A stretch of DNA of 63,931 nt from Rhodopirellula sp. (GCA_012728855.1 JAAYEH010000003.1:1-63931); one strand, 5' to 3'; shown: positions 43,389 through 52,467, counted from the first letter of the stretch. A program made the numbers and translations. Notes: a model not told the origin generated them from the sequence alone.

Positions 43389-43692
43389 CTCCGATATCAG
43401 CGTGGGAGCCCGCTGCCGGCCCCGGCGTACAACGCCGGGGCTATACGCCTGCGGCGAAAAACGACCGTAAACGGCCGTGCCCAGAACCGCCGTCGATGTG
43501 ACGTGCGCCAGTGGTATAGTCCCGCCCTCGGCCGCCACAAAGCTCCCACCACGGTGCAGTCACAACGCCACCTCGCTTTCAGCACCCCGTAAACAAAAAT
43601 TCCACGGAGACCTAAGTCCCAAAGCCCAACTTTGGCGCGGCCGAGAGTCAGGCTACGAATTTCTGCCGGTCGCCTCAAGTCATCGCCAGTCG
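43389..43692. other. Gap without gene, repeat fragments
   Basis: The remainder of the 709-base gap. A hairpin GGCCCCGGCG-like lies near 43415-43440 and the inverted GCCAAAGTTGG unit near 43629-43655. An open minus-strand frame across it is antisense to nothing conserved and is not called. Confidence 0.5.
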
Positions 43693-44574
43693 TCAGATAT
43701 TGACCCGTAGCCACGGTCGGAAGCATAGCGCGGCGACCAGGGATGCGGCGAACCAATAGATCGCCCACCGGTCGGCGCCGCTCGTCCACGAGTCGCGCCG
43801 GGGATAGTCGATCCGGATCGATTGCACGGGCGACTCGGGGCTGAAAGGCCGTTCGGCTGGGTAGAGGAGGATGTCCGTCCAACACCAAGCCGGTCGGACC
43901 GCGCTGACCTGCATGTAACCGTTGCCTACCGCCAGTTCCTTCTCGTAGGGCCGTCCCTCGACGTCAATGACAAGGCGGTGATACCCGCTTTTCCGCGCCC
44001 GGATGCTCCAGCAAACCTCCCCCTGGCTGAACATGCGAACCGGTCCGGCCGTCACCTCCGCGGCGTCGGTCGGTCGCAACCGCATTTCGGGCCAGGCGTC
44101 GCCGATATCGCCGTTGAGTTCTAAGGATACGACGGCCTCTTCTCCGACCCGCAGCGGCCGCGACTGATACCAGAGGGCCATTTGCCCCCACAGCAACAAC
44201 ACCGGCACGACCATCACGAGCGTCGGCGGCACGGCGAGAGCAAGCAGCCGGAAGGCCGCCGCGATGATTCGTCCCTGCGTGCGGAAGGCGGCCGACGCGT
44301 TCTGCTTGAAGAGCTTTCGACCCAGCCGATGCGCGCGGATGTCGTCTCGGGCTCGCTTGATCGCCCGCTGGTTCGAGGTGTACTTGAAGACCAGCAGCAG
44401 CATCAAGCCGGTTACGGCGGCAATGGCCGTGGCGGAGAGCCAGCCGGGCAACACCGCGACAGGAGCCAACAGAACGCTTCCCATCGCGTTGGACACGGCG
44501 TTGAGCCACACGGCGATGTGCGTCAGAACGTCCGTCATTCGCTGCATCCAATCCTGGCATCGGCGAAAAAACAA
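43693..44574 (-). CDS. Oxa1-superfamily-like membrane protein
   Basis: 293 residues; starts at 44547 or 44538 are alternatives. Layout: N-terminal amphipathic part, membrane segment (LSATAIAAVTGLMLLLVF), a highly basic loop (KYTSNQRAIKRARDDIRAHR), two more segments (RIIAAAFRLLALAVPPTLVM, VVPVLLLWGQMALWY), then a beta-rich extracytoplasmic domain of about 120 residues and a final membrane segment near the C-terminus. The TM-basic loop-TM-TM order resembles the DUF106/YidC group of insertases. In planctomycetes such genes sit beside phosphodiesterase-type genes, as here. Function is inferred only. Confidence 0.65.
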   Translation of the reverse strand: MFFRRCQDWMQRMTDVLTHIAVWLNAVSNAMGSVLLAPVAVLPGWLSATAIAAVTGLMLLLVFKYTSNQRAIKRARDDIRAHRLGRKLFKQNASAAFRTQGRIIAAAFRLLALAVPPTLVMVVPVLLLWGQMALWYQSRPLRVGEEAVVSLELNGDIGDAWPEMRLRPTDAAEVTAGPVRMFSQGEVCWSIRARKSGYHRLVIDVEGRPYEKELAVGNGYMQVSAVRPAWCWTDILLYPAERPFSPESPVQSIRIDYPRRDSWTSGADRWAIYWFAASLVAALCFRPWLRVNI

Positions 44575-44588
44575 CGGTCACAACCAAG

Positions 44589-44684
44589 AAGGGGTCGGGA
44601 GTCTTTTTCCGTATCGGCATCACCGTCGCTCGGCATATTCGACTTGGTTAGCGGCCGATACGGAAAAAGACTCCCGACCCCCTT
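44589..44684. repeat. Palindromic repeat (family C)
   Basis: Arms GGGGTCGGGAGTCTTTTTCC and GGAAAAAGACTCCCGACCCC, each continuing into GTATCGGC or GCCGATAC, around a 35-base loop. Other copies: 48424-48519 (inside a coding frame), 57031-57128, and a half copy at 37369-37391. Confidence 0.88.
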
Positions 44685-44752
44685 GCGCCTCATCCCGCGC
44701 CAATCGTGACCGTTGTTTTTTCGTCGACACTTGGCCATCGATTTCACCTGTC

Positions 44753-46801
44753 TCATCGAGGCGCGCCCCGCCCGGAAAAGACGCTGCTTCCTTCCATCGA
44801 CGGCGGGATGGGAAGACCGTACTCGGCCAGGATCGTCGGGGCCAGGTCGACCAGCGTCGGCGCCGCGGCCGAGATGGGCCGGTTGCTGAAGAGCACGCCG
44901 GGCACTTCCGACGCATCGGCGCAGTGGTCGGCACTCCAGGCGGAGTCGTTGTCCAGAAGAACCGGCTCGGTCAAGTCGCCGAGGCAGGTGGCCCACGACG
45001 CGCGGTAGCCGCGGCAGTAGCCCACGACGAGATCGGGCGCCAAGGCGGTTGCGCTGCCCCGGTAGCTCTCGTCCGCGCGGCGTACGCGGCGGATGACCGG
45101 TTGGCCATCGACGTCGCGGACGGCTTCGAGCTTGCTTGCCAACTCCGCCAGGAGCGACTGCCGCTCCGCCCCCGGTTCGACCACGCCGTCGCGTTCCCGT
45201 CCCTTGAGGTTCAAGTACAGCCCGTTGATCCCCAATCCATAGGCAACGGTCTGCCGCCAGTCGCAGTCGCGGAGGATCGACGTGCAGTCGGGCGGCCCGA
45301 GATACCCGCCGTCGCGCAACCAGGAATTGAGATTGAACTGCCTGCCGAAGTCGGCGAAGCCGTGATCGCTCATGACAAAGATGGCCGCTCGGTCGCCGTA
45401 ACGATCCAGGATGCGGCCGACCACGGCGTCGAGCCTCTGGTAAAGCCGGCGGATGTGCCCGAAGCACTTCTTCGCGTCGGCGGGGACTCGCACCGGGTGC
45501 CTGGCGTCGGAGTTCCACCAGAAGATGTGCGATTGGAGATCAGTGCTGGAAAAATAGAAGAAGAGCAGGCCATCGTCGTAATGCTCCATCGCGTATTCCA
45601 GCAACCTCAACCGCTCTTGGAGGACGATCTCGGCCTGCCGGAGAAATTCGTCGTCGTCGAACACGCCGTTGGAGCGGGCTTTGTGGTCTTCCTGGAATCC
45701 GGTCGTGTAGAACGGCCCCAGACGCTGCGAGACGTCTGTAACAAAGGAGGCCGGCTCGGAGATTCGCACGGCAGGGTCGGAAGGATCGATGTTGACCGGC
45801 GTTACGTAGAGCCGAAAATCCGGCGCCGCTTCCTGCAGATAGAAGCGGCAGATCCCGCCGACGTGCCGGTCGGGCACCATGGCAGGCATGGGATACTCGA
45901 AGTCGAGTTTGATCCACGGGCTCCACCCGCCTGCTTTGAGCAGGATCCTACGGCCTTGGATCTCGATCACCGCCGCGCCGGCTTGCCGGTCGCGGTGGAC
46001 GAGGAACTCGATCGAGACCGGGGCGGGCTCTTTGAGCAAGGCATGCTCAGGCCCGACGATGCGGGCCTTGGCCGTCTCCCGTTCGAACGTCAGCCGGAAC
46101 CGCTTCCCACCCCCTTCCTCCACCGCCTGCGGCGGATTATCGTCGGCGTAGTGCTGGTACGTGCCATAGGTTCCCAGCATGTCGGGCACGCCCATCCCGG
46201 AAAGGCAGCGGTGGTTGCCGTGACGCGACGGGCTCGGCGGGTAGTTCGACGGTAGATCGTAGAACGTCGAGGGGACTGCGGCCGCGTCCAAGTAGTCCCA
46301 AAACGGGACGCCCTGGCGTCGCAAGTGTGTGGCTGGCGGACGGTGATTGAAGGGGGGAAAATCGAGCGGCAGCCGGTAGTCCCCGACTTCCCAATACCCT
46401 TCGCCGGCTACGGTCTCCGCGGCGGAATAGAAGGGAACGCACTGTTGCTCGGGACGGCGGTGAATGAAGTCGAAAATTCCGTGGGAGCCGGGGCCGGCGC
46501 CGTTGATGAAACTGGCCCAGGCCACCGGACTTTGCGGGGGAATGCTGGTGCCGAGCCTGCAATATCCTCCGCCCGCGCGAAGCCGGGCGAAATTGGGCAA
46601 CAGGCCGGCAAGCATCATGCTTTCCGACAATCCAGGATCCATCCCGTCGATGCCGATCACGATCACTCGCTTTCCGCCGGCTCTCGCAACGCGGCCCCGG
46701 CAGCCCGACCATACGGGACCGCTTCCCGCCCCCGCGACCGCCGCGGCGGAACGCTTCAGCAAGGATCGGCGGCTGAGCTTTCGCGGAGAAGGTCCGCCCA
46801 T
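44753..46801 (-). CDS. Alkaline-phosphatase-superfamily protein (type I phosphodiesterase/NPP-like), complete metal site
   Basis: 682 residues. The ATG at 46801 overlaps the previous stop by one base (TGATG). A twin-arginine-type signal (KLSRRSLLKRSAAAVAGAGS) opens the protein. Metal and nucleophile motifs are all present: IGIDGMDPG (Asp52), PPQSPVAWASF (nucleophile about Ser91), SSTDLQSHIFW (Asp421, His425), VMSDHGFADF (Asp479, His480) and a late His in WSADHCADAS. Such enzymes cleave phosphodiesters or phosphonates outside the cytoplasm. It is the intact member of a tandem pair. Confidence 0.9.
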   Translation of the reverse strand: MGGPSPRKLSRRSLLKRSAAAVAGAGSGPVWSGCRGRVARAGGKRVIVIGIDGMDPGLSESMMLAGLLPNFARLRAGGGYCRLGTSIPPQSPVAWASFINGAGPGSHGIFDFIHRRPEQQCVPFYSAAETVAGEGYWEVGDYRLPLDFPPFNHRPPATHLRRQGVPFWDYLDAAAVPSTFYDLPSNYPPSPSRHGNHRCLSGMGVPDMLGTYGTYQHYADDNPPQAVEEGGGKRFRLTFERETAKARIVGPEHALLKEPAPVSIEFLVHRDRQAGAAVIEIQGRRILLKAGGWSPWIKLDFEYPMPAMVPDRHVGGICRFYLQEAAPDFRLYVTPVNIDPSDPAVRISEPASFVTDVSQRLGPFYTTGFQEDHKARSNGVFDDDEFLRQAEIVLQERLRLLEYAMEHYDDGLLFFYFSSTDLQSHIFWWNSDARHPVRVPADAKKCFGHIRRLYQRLDAVVGRILDRYGDRAAIFVMSDHGFADFGRQFNLNSWLRDGGYLGPPDCTSILRDCDWRQTVAYGLGINGLYLNLKGRERDGVVEPGAERQSLLAELASKLEAVRDVDGQPVIRRVRRADESYRGSATALAPDLVVGYCRGYRASWATCLGDLTEPVLLDNDSAWSADHCADASEVPGVLFSNRPISAAAPTLVDLAPTILAEYGLPIPPSMEGSSVFSGRGAPR

Positions 46802-48582
46802 CAGATCGCTCCTGGCAAGTCGTCGTTCTGCGCGGCGGGGGAGATGTTCGCAGTTTCCCCCACGCGTAGCGTCTGGCCGTCCATGTACTCGGGAACCGGC
46901 ACTCCGAAGAGGTTCAGTACCGTGGGACCGATGTCGATGAGCCGAGGGGCCTCCGCTTCGACCGGGCGATCGGAGAACAGCACACCCGGCAGCAGCGATC
47001 GATTGACGGAGAAGCCGTAAGCGGAGATCACCAGCAGCCGAGCATCCGCGCCCGCGCATCGGGCCACGGTTCGACCCACCAGATCGTCCATCCGCCGGTA
47101 CTGGTCTTCGATCACGCTTCGCGAATTCTCGCTGGAAATCTCCGCTTGCACCGGATGCTCCCCGTCGATGTCGCGACGGAAGGCGCGCTGGAGCAGGTCG
47201 GCGCCGTCGAACACACAGACAACCAGCCCGCGATCGACCTTGTCGAGCGCGTCGAAGAACATCGCCTCGCGCTCGCGGTCCCCTTCGAGGCATTGCTCGA
47301 TGAAATGCTCGTCGTCGAGAATCCGCTCGGAGTGCGCCCGGGCGTCTTCGGCCAGGCCGAGGGTGGCAAAGGGGCCTTGCCGCTTGGCCAGATAGACGGA
47401 GTAGACGGCCGGATGGCTGATGGGCATTGCCGGTGATTCCGGATCGACATGTACCGGCGTTGCATAAAGTTGGAACTCCGGCTCGGCGCCGAGAAGCAGA
47501 AACCTGCACAGGCCGCGGGCCTTGACGCCCGGCGCTCGGCGGAAACGGACCTTGATCCAATCGGTATACCGACCCTGGCGGAGTTCGTGCCTGGCGCCGG
47601 CAATTTTCAAGACCGCTGACTCGCGATCCCGGATTGTGACCGTAAAGGGAATCTTCGGCGCGGGGCGGTCCGCGCGGCGCGGGTTCCGCGGCCCGGCGAG
47701 TTCCGCCCGGACGATATCGCCGCAGCGGGCAACGGCCCGGACTTCGTCGCCGATCCGCTCTCCGTCGGGCCGAGGCTTGGTGGTGTAGTAAGAGAAGGTT
47801 CCCCCGGCGCCGCGGACATCGATGGCCGAGAGTTGCACCCCGCGGAATCGCTGCGGTGGAAAGGCGGGCGGAACTCGCAAGATGCAACTGAACACACCGT
47901 GTTCGCTCAGCACACTCCAAAACGGCCTGCTCTGAACGCCATTCGGCGCCGGTTGGCAGCTTCGCGCTTCCGGGGCGACAACATCGGCGAGATTGTGTTT
48001 GTCCGGATTGACCCCGGTTTGGAACGATGACCAGGCGACCGGCGTACTCGGCGCGTCCGTGGCGGCCAACGGTTTGAAACATCCGTGTTGTCCGAGCGCG
48101 GCCAGGTGCGGCAGTTTGCCCTCGGAAATCAGCTCTTGCGTGAGGCCGTAGTCCATACCGTCCAGTCCCAGGATCACGACCCGCTTAACCCAGCCCCGCG
48201 GCGTCCGTCGCCGGAACAGCGTTCGCCAGAGAAAACGCAGCGGCCAAGTCAGCAATAGCAGCACCCCGGAGCAGAGGGCGACAAACACCGCGAAAAGCGA
48301 TCCGACCACTGCCAGACCCGCTCCAGGTCCGATATAGGCGGAGGCCTGGCTGGGCGCCAGCAACACCAGCAAAGCGGCCACCAGCAGCACTCTTGCGGCG
48401 AAAGAATCGCGATTGCAACCAAGAAGGGGTCGGGAGTCTTTTTCCGTATCGGCCTCATCGTCACTTGGCAACTCCCACGCGGTTGGCGGCCGATACGGAA
48501 AAAGACTCCCGACCCCCTTACGCGCCGCCTCATTGTCACTTCGATACGTATTTCGCCGCCGAGGCTTACCGGCCTTGCCCAT
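46801..48582 (-). CDS. Alkaline-phosphatase-superfamily paralogue that has lost metal ligands
   Basis: 593 residues from the ATG at 48582, which has AAGAAGG upstream and overlaps the previous gene by 17 bases; a GTG at 48390 is an alternative that skips the repeat. The first 60 residues are coded by repeat C (KGVGSLFPYRPP, DTEKDSRPLLG). Two membrane segments follow (VLLVAALLVLLAPSQAS, LAVVGSLFAVFVALCSGVLL), then the phosphatase fold: LGLDGMDYG, STPVAWSSFQTG. Compared with its neighbour the H of DLQSH is Arg466 (DLLQR), DHG is AYG (Ala521, Tyr522), and the final His region is deleted. It likely binds but does not hydrolyse. Confidence 0.85.
   Translation of the reverse strand: MGKAGKPRRRNTYRSDNEAARKGVGSLFPYRPPTAWELPSDDEADTEKDSRPLLGCNRDSFAARVLLVAALLVLLAPSQASAYIGPGAGLAVVGSLFAVFVALCSGVLLLLTWPLRFLWRTLFRRRTPRGWVKRVVILGLDGMDYGLTQELISEGKLPHLAALGQHGCFKPLAATDAPSTPVAWSSFQTGVNPDKHNLADVVAPEARSCQPAPNGVQSRPFWSVLSEHGVFSCILRVPPAFPPQRFRGVQLSAIDVRGAGGTFSYYTTKPRPDGERIGDEVRAVARCGDIVRAELAGPRNPRRADRPAPKIPFTVTIRDRESAVLKIAGARHELRQGRYTDWIKVRFRRAPGVKARGLCRFLLLGAEPEFQLYATPVHVDPESPAMPISHPAVYSVYLAKRQGPFATLGLAEDARAHSERILDDEHFIEQCLEGDREREAMFFDALDKVDRGLVVCVFDGADLLQRAFRRDIDGEHPVQAEISSENSRSVIEDQYRRMDDLVGRTVARCAGADARLLVISAYGFSVNRSLLPGVLFSDRPVEAEAPRLIDIGPTVLNLFGVPVPEYMDGQTLRVGETANISPAAQNDDLPGAI
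48424..48519. repeat. Palindromic repeat (family C) inside a coding frame
   Basis: Arms identical in pattern to the copy at 44589-44684 with a 33-base loop. It overlaps codons 22-53 of the paralogue at 46801-48582 and stays in frame. Confidence 0.85.
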
Positions 48583-50293
48583 GGGGCTCGCCCTTCTTTA
48601 GGTTACCCTCTGCCAGCATCGCTTCGATGGTCTTTCCCGGCGTCAGATCTTTGCCGGCCAGGCCGGGATAGTCTGGGGCGTAGCGACGTGCGGCGAAGAG
48701 CGATGCGCCCATCGGCGGCAAACCGACAGGAACAACATCGCCTGGATCGGGATTGGCGTATTCCCAGACCACTTCCTTCTCGGGGGTCACTTCAAAAATC
48801 GTGCCGAGCATCCCCGGACAGATGAGCGTGTTTCCATTGGGAAGCCGCTGCGCGCCGGAAACGAGCAACGAGAAGAACTCCGTCTTGTTGGGCGCGGTGT
48901 AGCTCCATATCGGTTTCGGCGGCCCATAGGCTGTCGCCGGCTTGTAAGAATACCGCCCTGCGGCGTCGACCGGCGGCACAATCTCCTCGACCGACGAATA
49001 ATCTCCGCCGGGCCGGCCGTCTCCGTTGTTGAAGACCAGAATGTGACCTTCGCCTGGGGAGCCGCGGGCAATCCATTGCGCGTCGTGCTGGCCGAAAAGC
49101 CGCTGGTCCGCCGCCGTGCCGGCGCGGTAGGCGCGGGGGTTGCCCCAGCGGTAAAGAAGATCGCCTCCGCGACCCTTCGCCGCGGCGGCGGTGACGCTAT
49201 GGTCGATGATCCAGATCTCGCTGCATCCGCGCGCACTCACCAGGATCTGATCAAGCTCGAAGTGGTAAGCCACGCTGTTGACGTGCCAATCGCAATCGAG
49301 GAACGGCAAGTGGGCTGACCCGGCTGAAGAACCCAGGTATCCCACGGATTTGAGCTTCTCCACCCCGTCGGTCGTCGCCAACATCGGCGTCAACCAACTC
49401 TCCGTTCGATAATTCATGTCGATCCGCTCGGGATGAGCGGCCACGTCGCCGAAGTTCGCTTGGGAAGAGTCGTGGTCCTGGATCAGATGATCCCAAACAT
49501 GCCACTCCCAGACGACTTCGCCGGTCGTCTTTCCCGTCGGCTTAACTTCGACGATCGAGTCGGCCAGAAGATCGTTGTTGCCCAGGGATTCGGGTTTGCG
49601 CCCGGCGGCGATGGCCTCGGTCGCGGTTTTCTTGTCCCAGACGACCATCAGCACGTTGCCGTTGGGCAGGTATGCCACATCATGGTGGGAAAGCTGTTGG
49701 TCGTTGCACAATTGGAAGTCCCAGACGAGTTCGCCGTCCCAATCGAACTCCTGGATCCGTCCGCCGGCGCCGAGGCGGGCGCCGAAGTGCTGCTGCGCCT
49801 GCTCGGCCAGGCCAAGTCGCAACAGATGCCCATTTTCGAGCAAGTAAGCGGCCGTGCTTGACGTGCGTTCGAAGCCGGTTTGCCACATCCGTACGACTCT
49901 CCCTTGCACATCGACCAGATACACGTTGGACGAGGTCGTCGGGGCAATCAAGGTATACCCTGGAAAAGCCTTCGCATCATGGTGCAACAGACCGGCCCGC
50001 CCGAGGCCCATCGGCGGCCCGCCTTGCGGCGAGCCGGGAAAGCCCCGGCCAGGCCCGGACGTTTCGCTTGCGGGTCGCGAGCAACCGGGTAACCCCAGCA
50101 TCGCTGCCAGAGCGATTGCCAAGCCGGCTTTCGCGGCGCGGCATATCACGGAGCGAGCGTGTCGAACCGCACGAACTCCGCTCCGGGCGGGCGCGGCCTT
50201 ACGACTCTTAGCGATTCCGCACGCGAGGGCGCGGATGCGACCAGAGGGACGGCAAAAACACACCGGCATCTCCTCGGTGGGACGAGAGTACAT
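48566..50293 (-). CDS. Arylsulfotransferase-like lipoprotein (ASST fold)
   Basis: 575 residues if started at 50293. A likelier start lies nearer the lipoprotein signal AGLAIALAAMLGLPGCSRPA (for example GTG at 50149). The body has ASST beta-propeller phrases: GYTLIAPTTSSNVYLVDVQG, ENGHLLRLG, LVWDFQLCNDQQLSHHDVAY with HHDV, LPNGNVLMVVWD, NSVAYHFELDQILVSARGC, and LPNGNTLICPGMLGTIFEV. Real sulfotransferase activity cannot be inferred; many family members are only propellers. It is first in the four-gene minus-strand operon. Confidence 0.8.
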   Translation of the reverse strand: MYSRPTEEMPVCFCRPSGRIRALACGIAKSRKAAPARSGVRAVRHARSVICRAAKAGLAIALAAMLGLPGCSRPASETSGPGRGFPGSPQGGPPMGLGRAGLLHHDAKAFPGYTLIAPTTSSNVYLVDVQGRVVRMWQTGFERTSSTAAYLLENGHLLRLGLAEQAQQHFGARLGAGGRIQEFDWDGELVWDFQLCNDQQLSHHDVAYLPNGNVLMVVWDKKTATEAIAAGRKPESLGNNDLLADSIVEVKPTGKTTGEVVWEWHVWDHLIQDHDSSQANFGDVAAHPERIDMNYRTESWLTPMLATTDGVEKLKSVGYLGSSAGSAHLPFLDCDWHVNSVAYHFELDQILVSARGCSEIWIIDHSVTAAAAKGRGGDLLYRWGNPRAYRAGTAADQRLFGQHDAQWIARGSPGEGHILVFNNGDGRPGGDYSSVEEIVPPVDAAGRYSYKPATAYGPPKPIWSYTAPNKTEFFSLLVSGAQRLPNGNTLICPGMLGTIFEVTPEKEVVWEYANPDPGDVVPVGLPPMGASLFAARRYAPDYPGLAGKDLTPGKTIEAMLAEGNLKKGEPHGQGR

Positions 50294-50322
50294 TCCTCAA
50301 ACCTGCCGCACTTGCACTTTAA

Positions 50323-50420
50323 GAGCCTATCCCAAAACCTTGGCGGAGAGGGGGACAGGCACATTTTGCTCCGAAGACTCCGCAAAATGAGCCAGTCCCC
50401 GGCGGTTTTGGGATAGGCTC
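50323..50420. repeat. REPIN-like element (family A relative with different arms)
   Basis: Outer arms GAGCCTATCCCAAAACC (50323-50339) and its exact complement (50404-50420). Inside, GGGGGACAGGCACATTTTGC faces GCAAAATGAGCCAGTCCCC. The GGGGACAGG/CCAGTCCCC core is shared with family A, but arms and inner bases differ. Confidence 0.82.
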
Positions 50421-50508
50421 TAAGTCTATTATAGGCGGGCTCGCGGTGCCTTGGATACGCCGGTGGCGATTTTCCCGGAGAATGTGGGCGCGACTCGCCG
50501 TGCGACGG

Positions 50509-52467
50509 TTACCCCGGCGTGTCCAGATAAGGATCCTGTCCCATCTGGGCCTGCATCTTCTTCCGCTGTTTTTCAAAGTACATCAGCGCCTTGCGGTCGC
50601 GGAAATGCCGCCGCTCGACCTTCTTCTGCGCCCTGCGGAAGAGCGTATTGAGGTTGTCGAAGCTGCCGTTGTTCGACGTTCCAAGAGTCTTGTAGCGTTT
50701 GGATTTGTCCGGCCCGAAGCCGGTGAACAACAACTCGTCGTCCAAGGCGAGATATTGGCGGAACGTCCCCGGATCGCCCTGGCGTCCGCAGCGCCCGATC
50801 AACTGCCGGTCGATCCGCGCCGAGTCGTGCATTTCGGTGCAGATCACATGCAGGCCGCCCAACTCCTTGACCCCGGGCCCCAGCTTGATGTCCGTACCGC
50901 GGCCGGCCATATTGGTCGAGACGGTGACCCGGCCGGGCGTACCGGCCGCGGCCACGATGTCCGCCTCTTCCTCAACGTGATGGGCGTTGAGCACCTGGTG
51001 CTCGACACCTCGCTCCGTGAGGAGCTTGGAGAGAATCACCGACTTGTCGATCGAACGGGTGCCGATGAGGATCGGACGCCCTTCGGCGTGCAACTGGCAA
51101 ACCTCCTCGACGATCGCCGCCCACTTGCCGTCCTCCGTGCCGAAGACCCGATCCGGCAATCGCTGGCGGATTACGGGGCGGTTGGTGGGAACCTGGATCA
51201 CGTTCGCCCGGTAGATCTTGCGGAGTTCCCTAGCCGACGCCGCCGCCGTGCCGGTCATGCCGGCCAGCTTCTCGTATCGGAGAAAGAAGTCTTGAACGGT
51301 GACGCGTGCGGCTTGGCCCGTCGCCACGGTCACGTCGACGCCCGCCTTGGCCTCGACCGCCTGGTGGATCCCCTCCCGCCACTTGCGTCCTTCCGCCAGG
51401 CGGCCGGTGAACTCATCGACAATCACCACCTCGCCGTCGACGACGACAAACTGCCGGTCCTGGATGAACTCGCGCTGGACCTTGATCGATCGTTCGATGT
51501 ACTGGTAGATGTGGAACATGCCGACGCTGTCCAACGCCTCGGGCTTCGGCATGGTCCTCACTCGCTGGCGGCCTTCGCGAGTCAGTTCCACCGACTTCTT
51601 GTCGTAGTCGTATTCGTAGTCGACGTCCTCGGTGAAGCCGTCGCAGACCGACGCGCACCACTTGTAACATTCGACTTGAAGCTTCTGCGCTTCGGTCGGC
51701 AGAGCACTGATAATCAGCGGCGTGCGGGCCTCGTCGATGAGGATGCTGTCGGCCTCGTCGACCAGCGCGAAGTAGGCCTCGCGTTGAACCGGCTTATCTC
51801 CGCCGGCGCCGCCGCGTTGCTGGCCGAGCATGTTGCCGATAATGTCGCCTTGCCCCTCGCTGATCCGCCGGAGCAGCAACCGGTCGCGGAGGAAGTCGAA
51901 GCCGAATTCCTTCGCCGTCCCGTAGGTCACGTCGCAGGCATACGCCTTCCGCCGATCGGGCTGCTGTTGCTGGGTCTGAATCACGCCGACCGTCATGCCC
52001 AGCGCTTCGTAAATCGGCCGCATCCACCCCGCATCGCGGCGGGCGAGATAATCGTTCACCGTGGCCAGGTGGCAGCCTTTGCCGGCCAATGCAAACAAAT
52101 ACATCGGCAGCGTGGCTGTGAGCGTCTTCCCTTCGCCGGTCTGCATCTCGACGATCGAGCGATTGAACATGGCGATGCCGCCAAGGATCTGCACGTCGAA
52201 GTGTCGCATTTCAATCGTGCGCCGACCGGCTTCGCGGACCAGGGCATAGGCCTCGGGCAGCAGCTTGGCCAACGGCTCGCCGCTGCGTGCGCGGTAGCGC
52301 AAGGAGAGGCTGCGTTTGCGGAGTTCATGTTCCCGCAGTCCTTGCAGTTCCGGCTCCATCGCCGCAATGCGGGGCAAGTGCTGCGCCCAGCGTGCCAACT
52401 TCCCCTTGGATGTCACACTGGCGACGGACATGATTTTGGCCGTCAGGCCGTCTGGAATCGCTCCCAA
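50509..52467 (-). CDS. secA: Short SecA-type ATPase
   Basis: 652 residues, against about 850-1000 for usual SecA. The TTG at 52467 is chosen for GAGGTGG about 8 bases upstream; the ATG at 52431 is an alternative. Motifs: Walker A MQTGEGKT, DEAD-type VDEADSILIDEARTPLIIS, preprotein-binding region, LAGMTGTA, STNMAGRGTDIKLG, IDRQLIGRCGRQGDPG. The helical wing and most of the helical scaffold after GRQGDPG are reduced, and the C-terminal zinc tail is absent. It may be an accessory SecA (SecA2-like). Downstream of the Mla-type genes. Confidence 0.9.
   Translation of the reverse strand: MGAIPDGLTAKIMSVASVTSKGKLARWAQHLPRIAAMEPELQGLREHELRKRSLSLRYRARSGEPLAKLLPEAYALVREAGRRTIEMRHFDVQILGGIAMFNRSIVEMQTGEGKTLTATLPMYLFALAGKGCHLATVNDYLARRDAGWMRPIYEALGMTVGVIQTQQQQPDRRKAYACDVTYGTAKEFGFDFLRDRLLLRRISEGQGDIIGNMLGQQRGGAGGDKPVQREAYFALVDEADSILIDEARTPLIISALPTEAQKLQVECYKWCASVCDGFTEDVDYEYDYDKKSVELTREGRQRVRTMPKPEALDSVGMFHIYQYIERSIKVQREFIQDRQFVVVDGEVVIVDEFTGRLAEGRKWREGIHQAVEAKAGVDVTVATGQAARVTVQDFFLRYEKLAGMTGTAAASARELRKIYRANVIQVPTNRPVIRQRLPDRVFGTEDGKWAAIVEEVCQLHAEGRPILIGTRSIDKSVILSKLLTERGVEHQVLNAHHVEEEADIVAAAGTPGRVTVSTNMAGRGTDIKLGPGVKELGGLHVICTEMHDSARIDRQLIGRCGRQGDPGTFRQYLALDDELLFTGFGPDKSKRYKTLGTSNNGSFDNLNTLFRRAQKKVERRHFRDRKALMYFEKQRKKMQAQMGQDPYLDTPG

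Noticed and set aside
43397..43888. 163-codon minus-strand frame across the end of the Oxa1-like gene and the following gap
   Set aside because: It overlaps the conserved gene out of frame and its distal half is made of repeat sequence.
46802..48082. A 427-residue upstream extension of the phosphatase-type gene at 44753-46801, open in the same frame
   Set aside because: It runs through the neighbouring paralogue gene in another frame, gives arginine/proline-rich sequence without domains, and the TGATG overlap at 46801 marks the real start.
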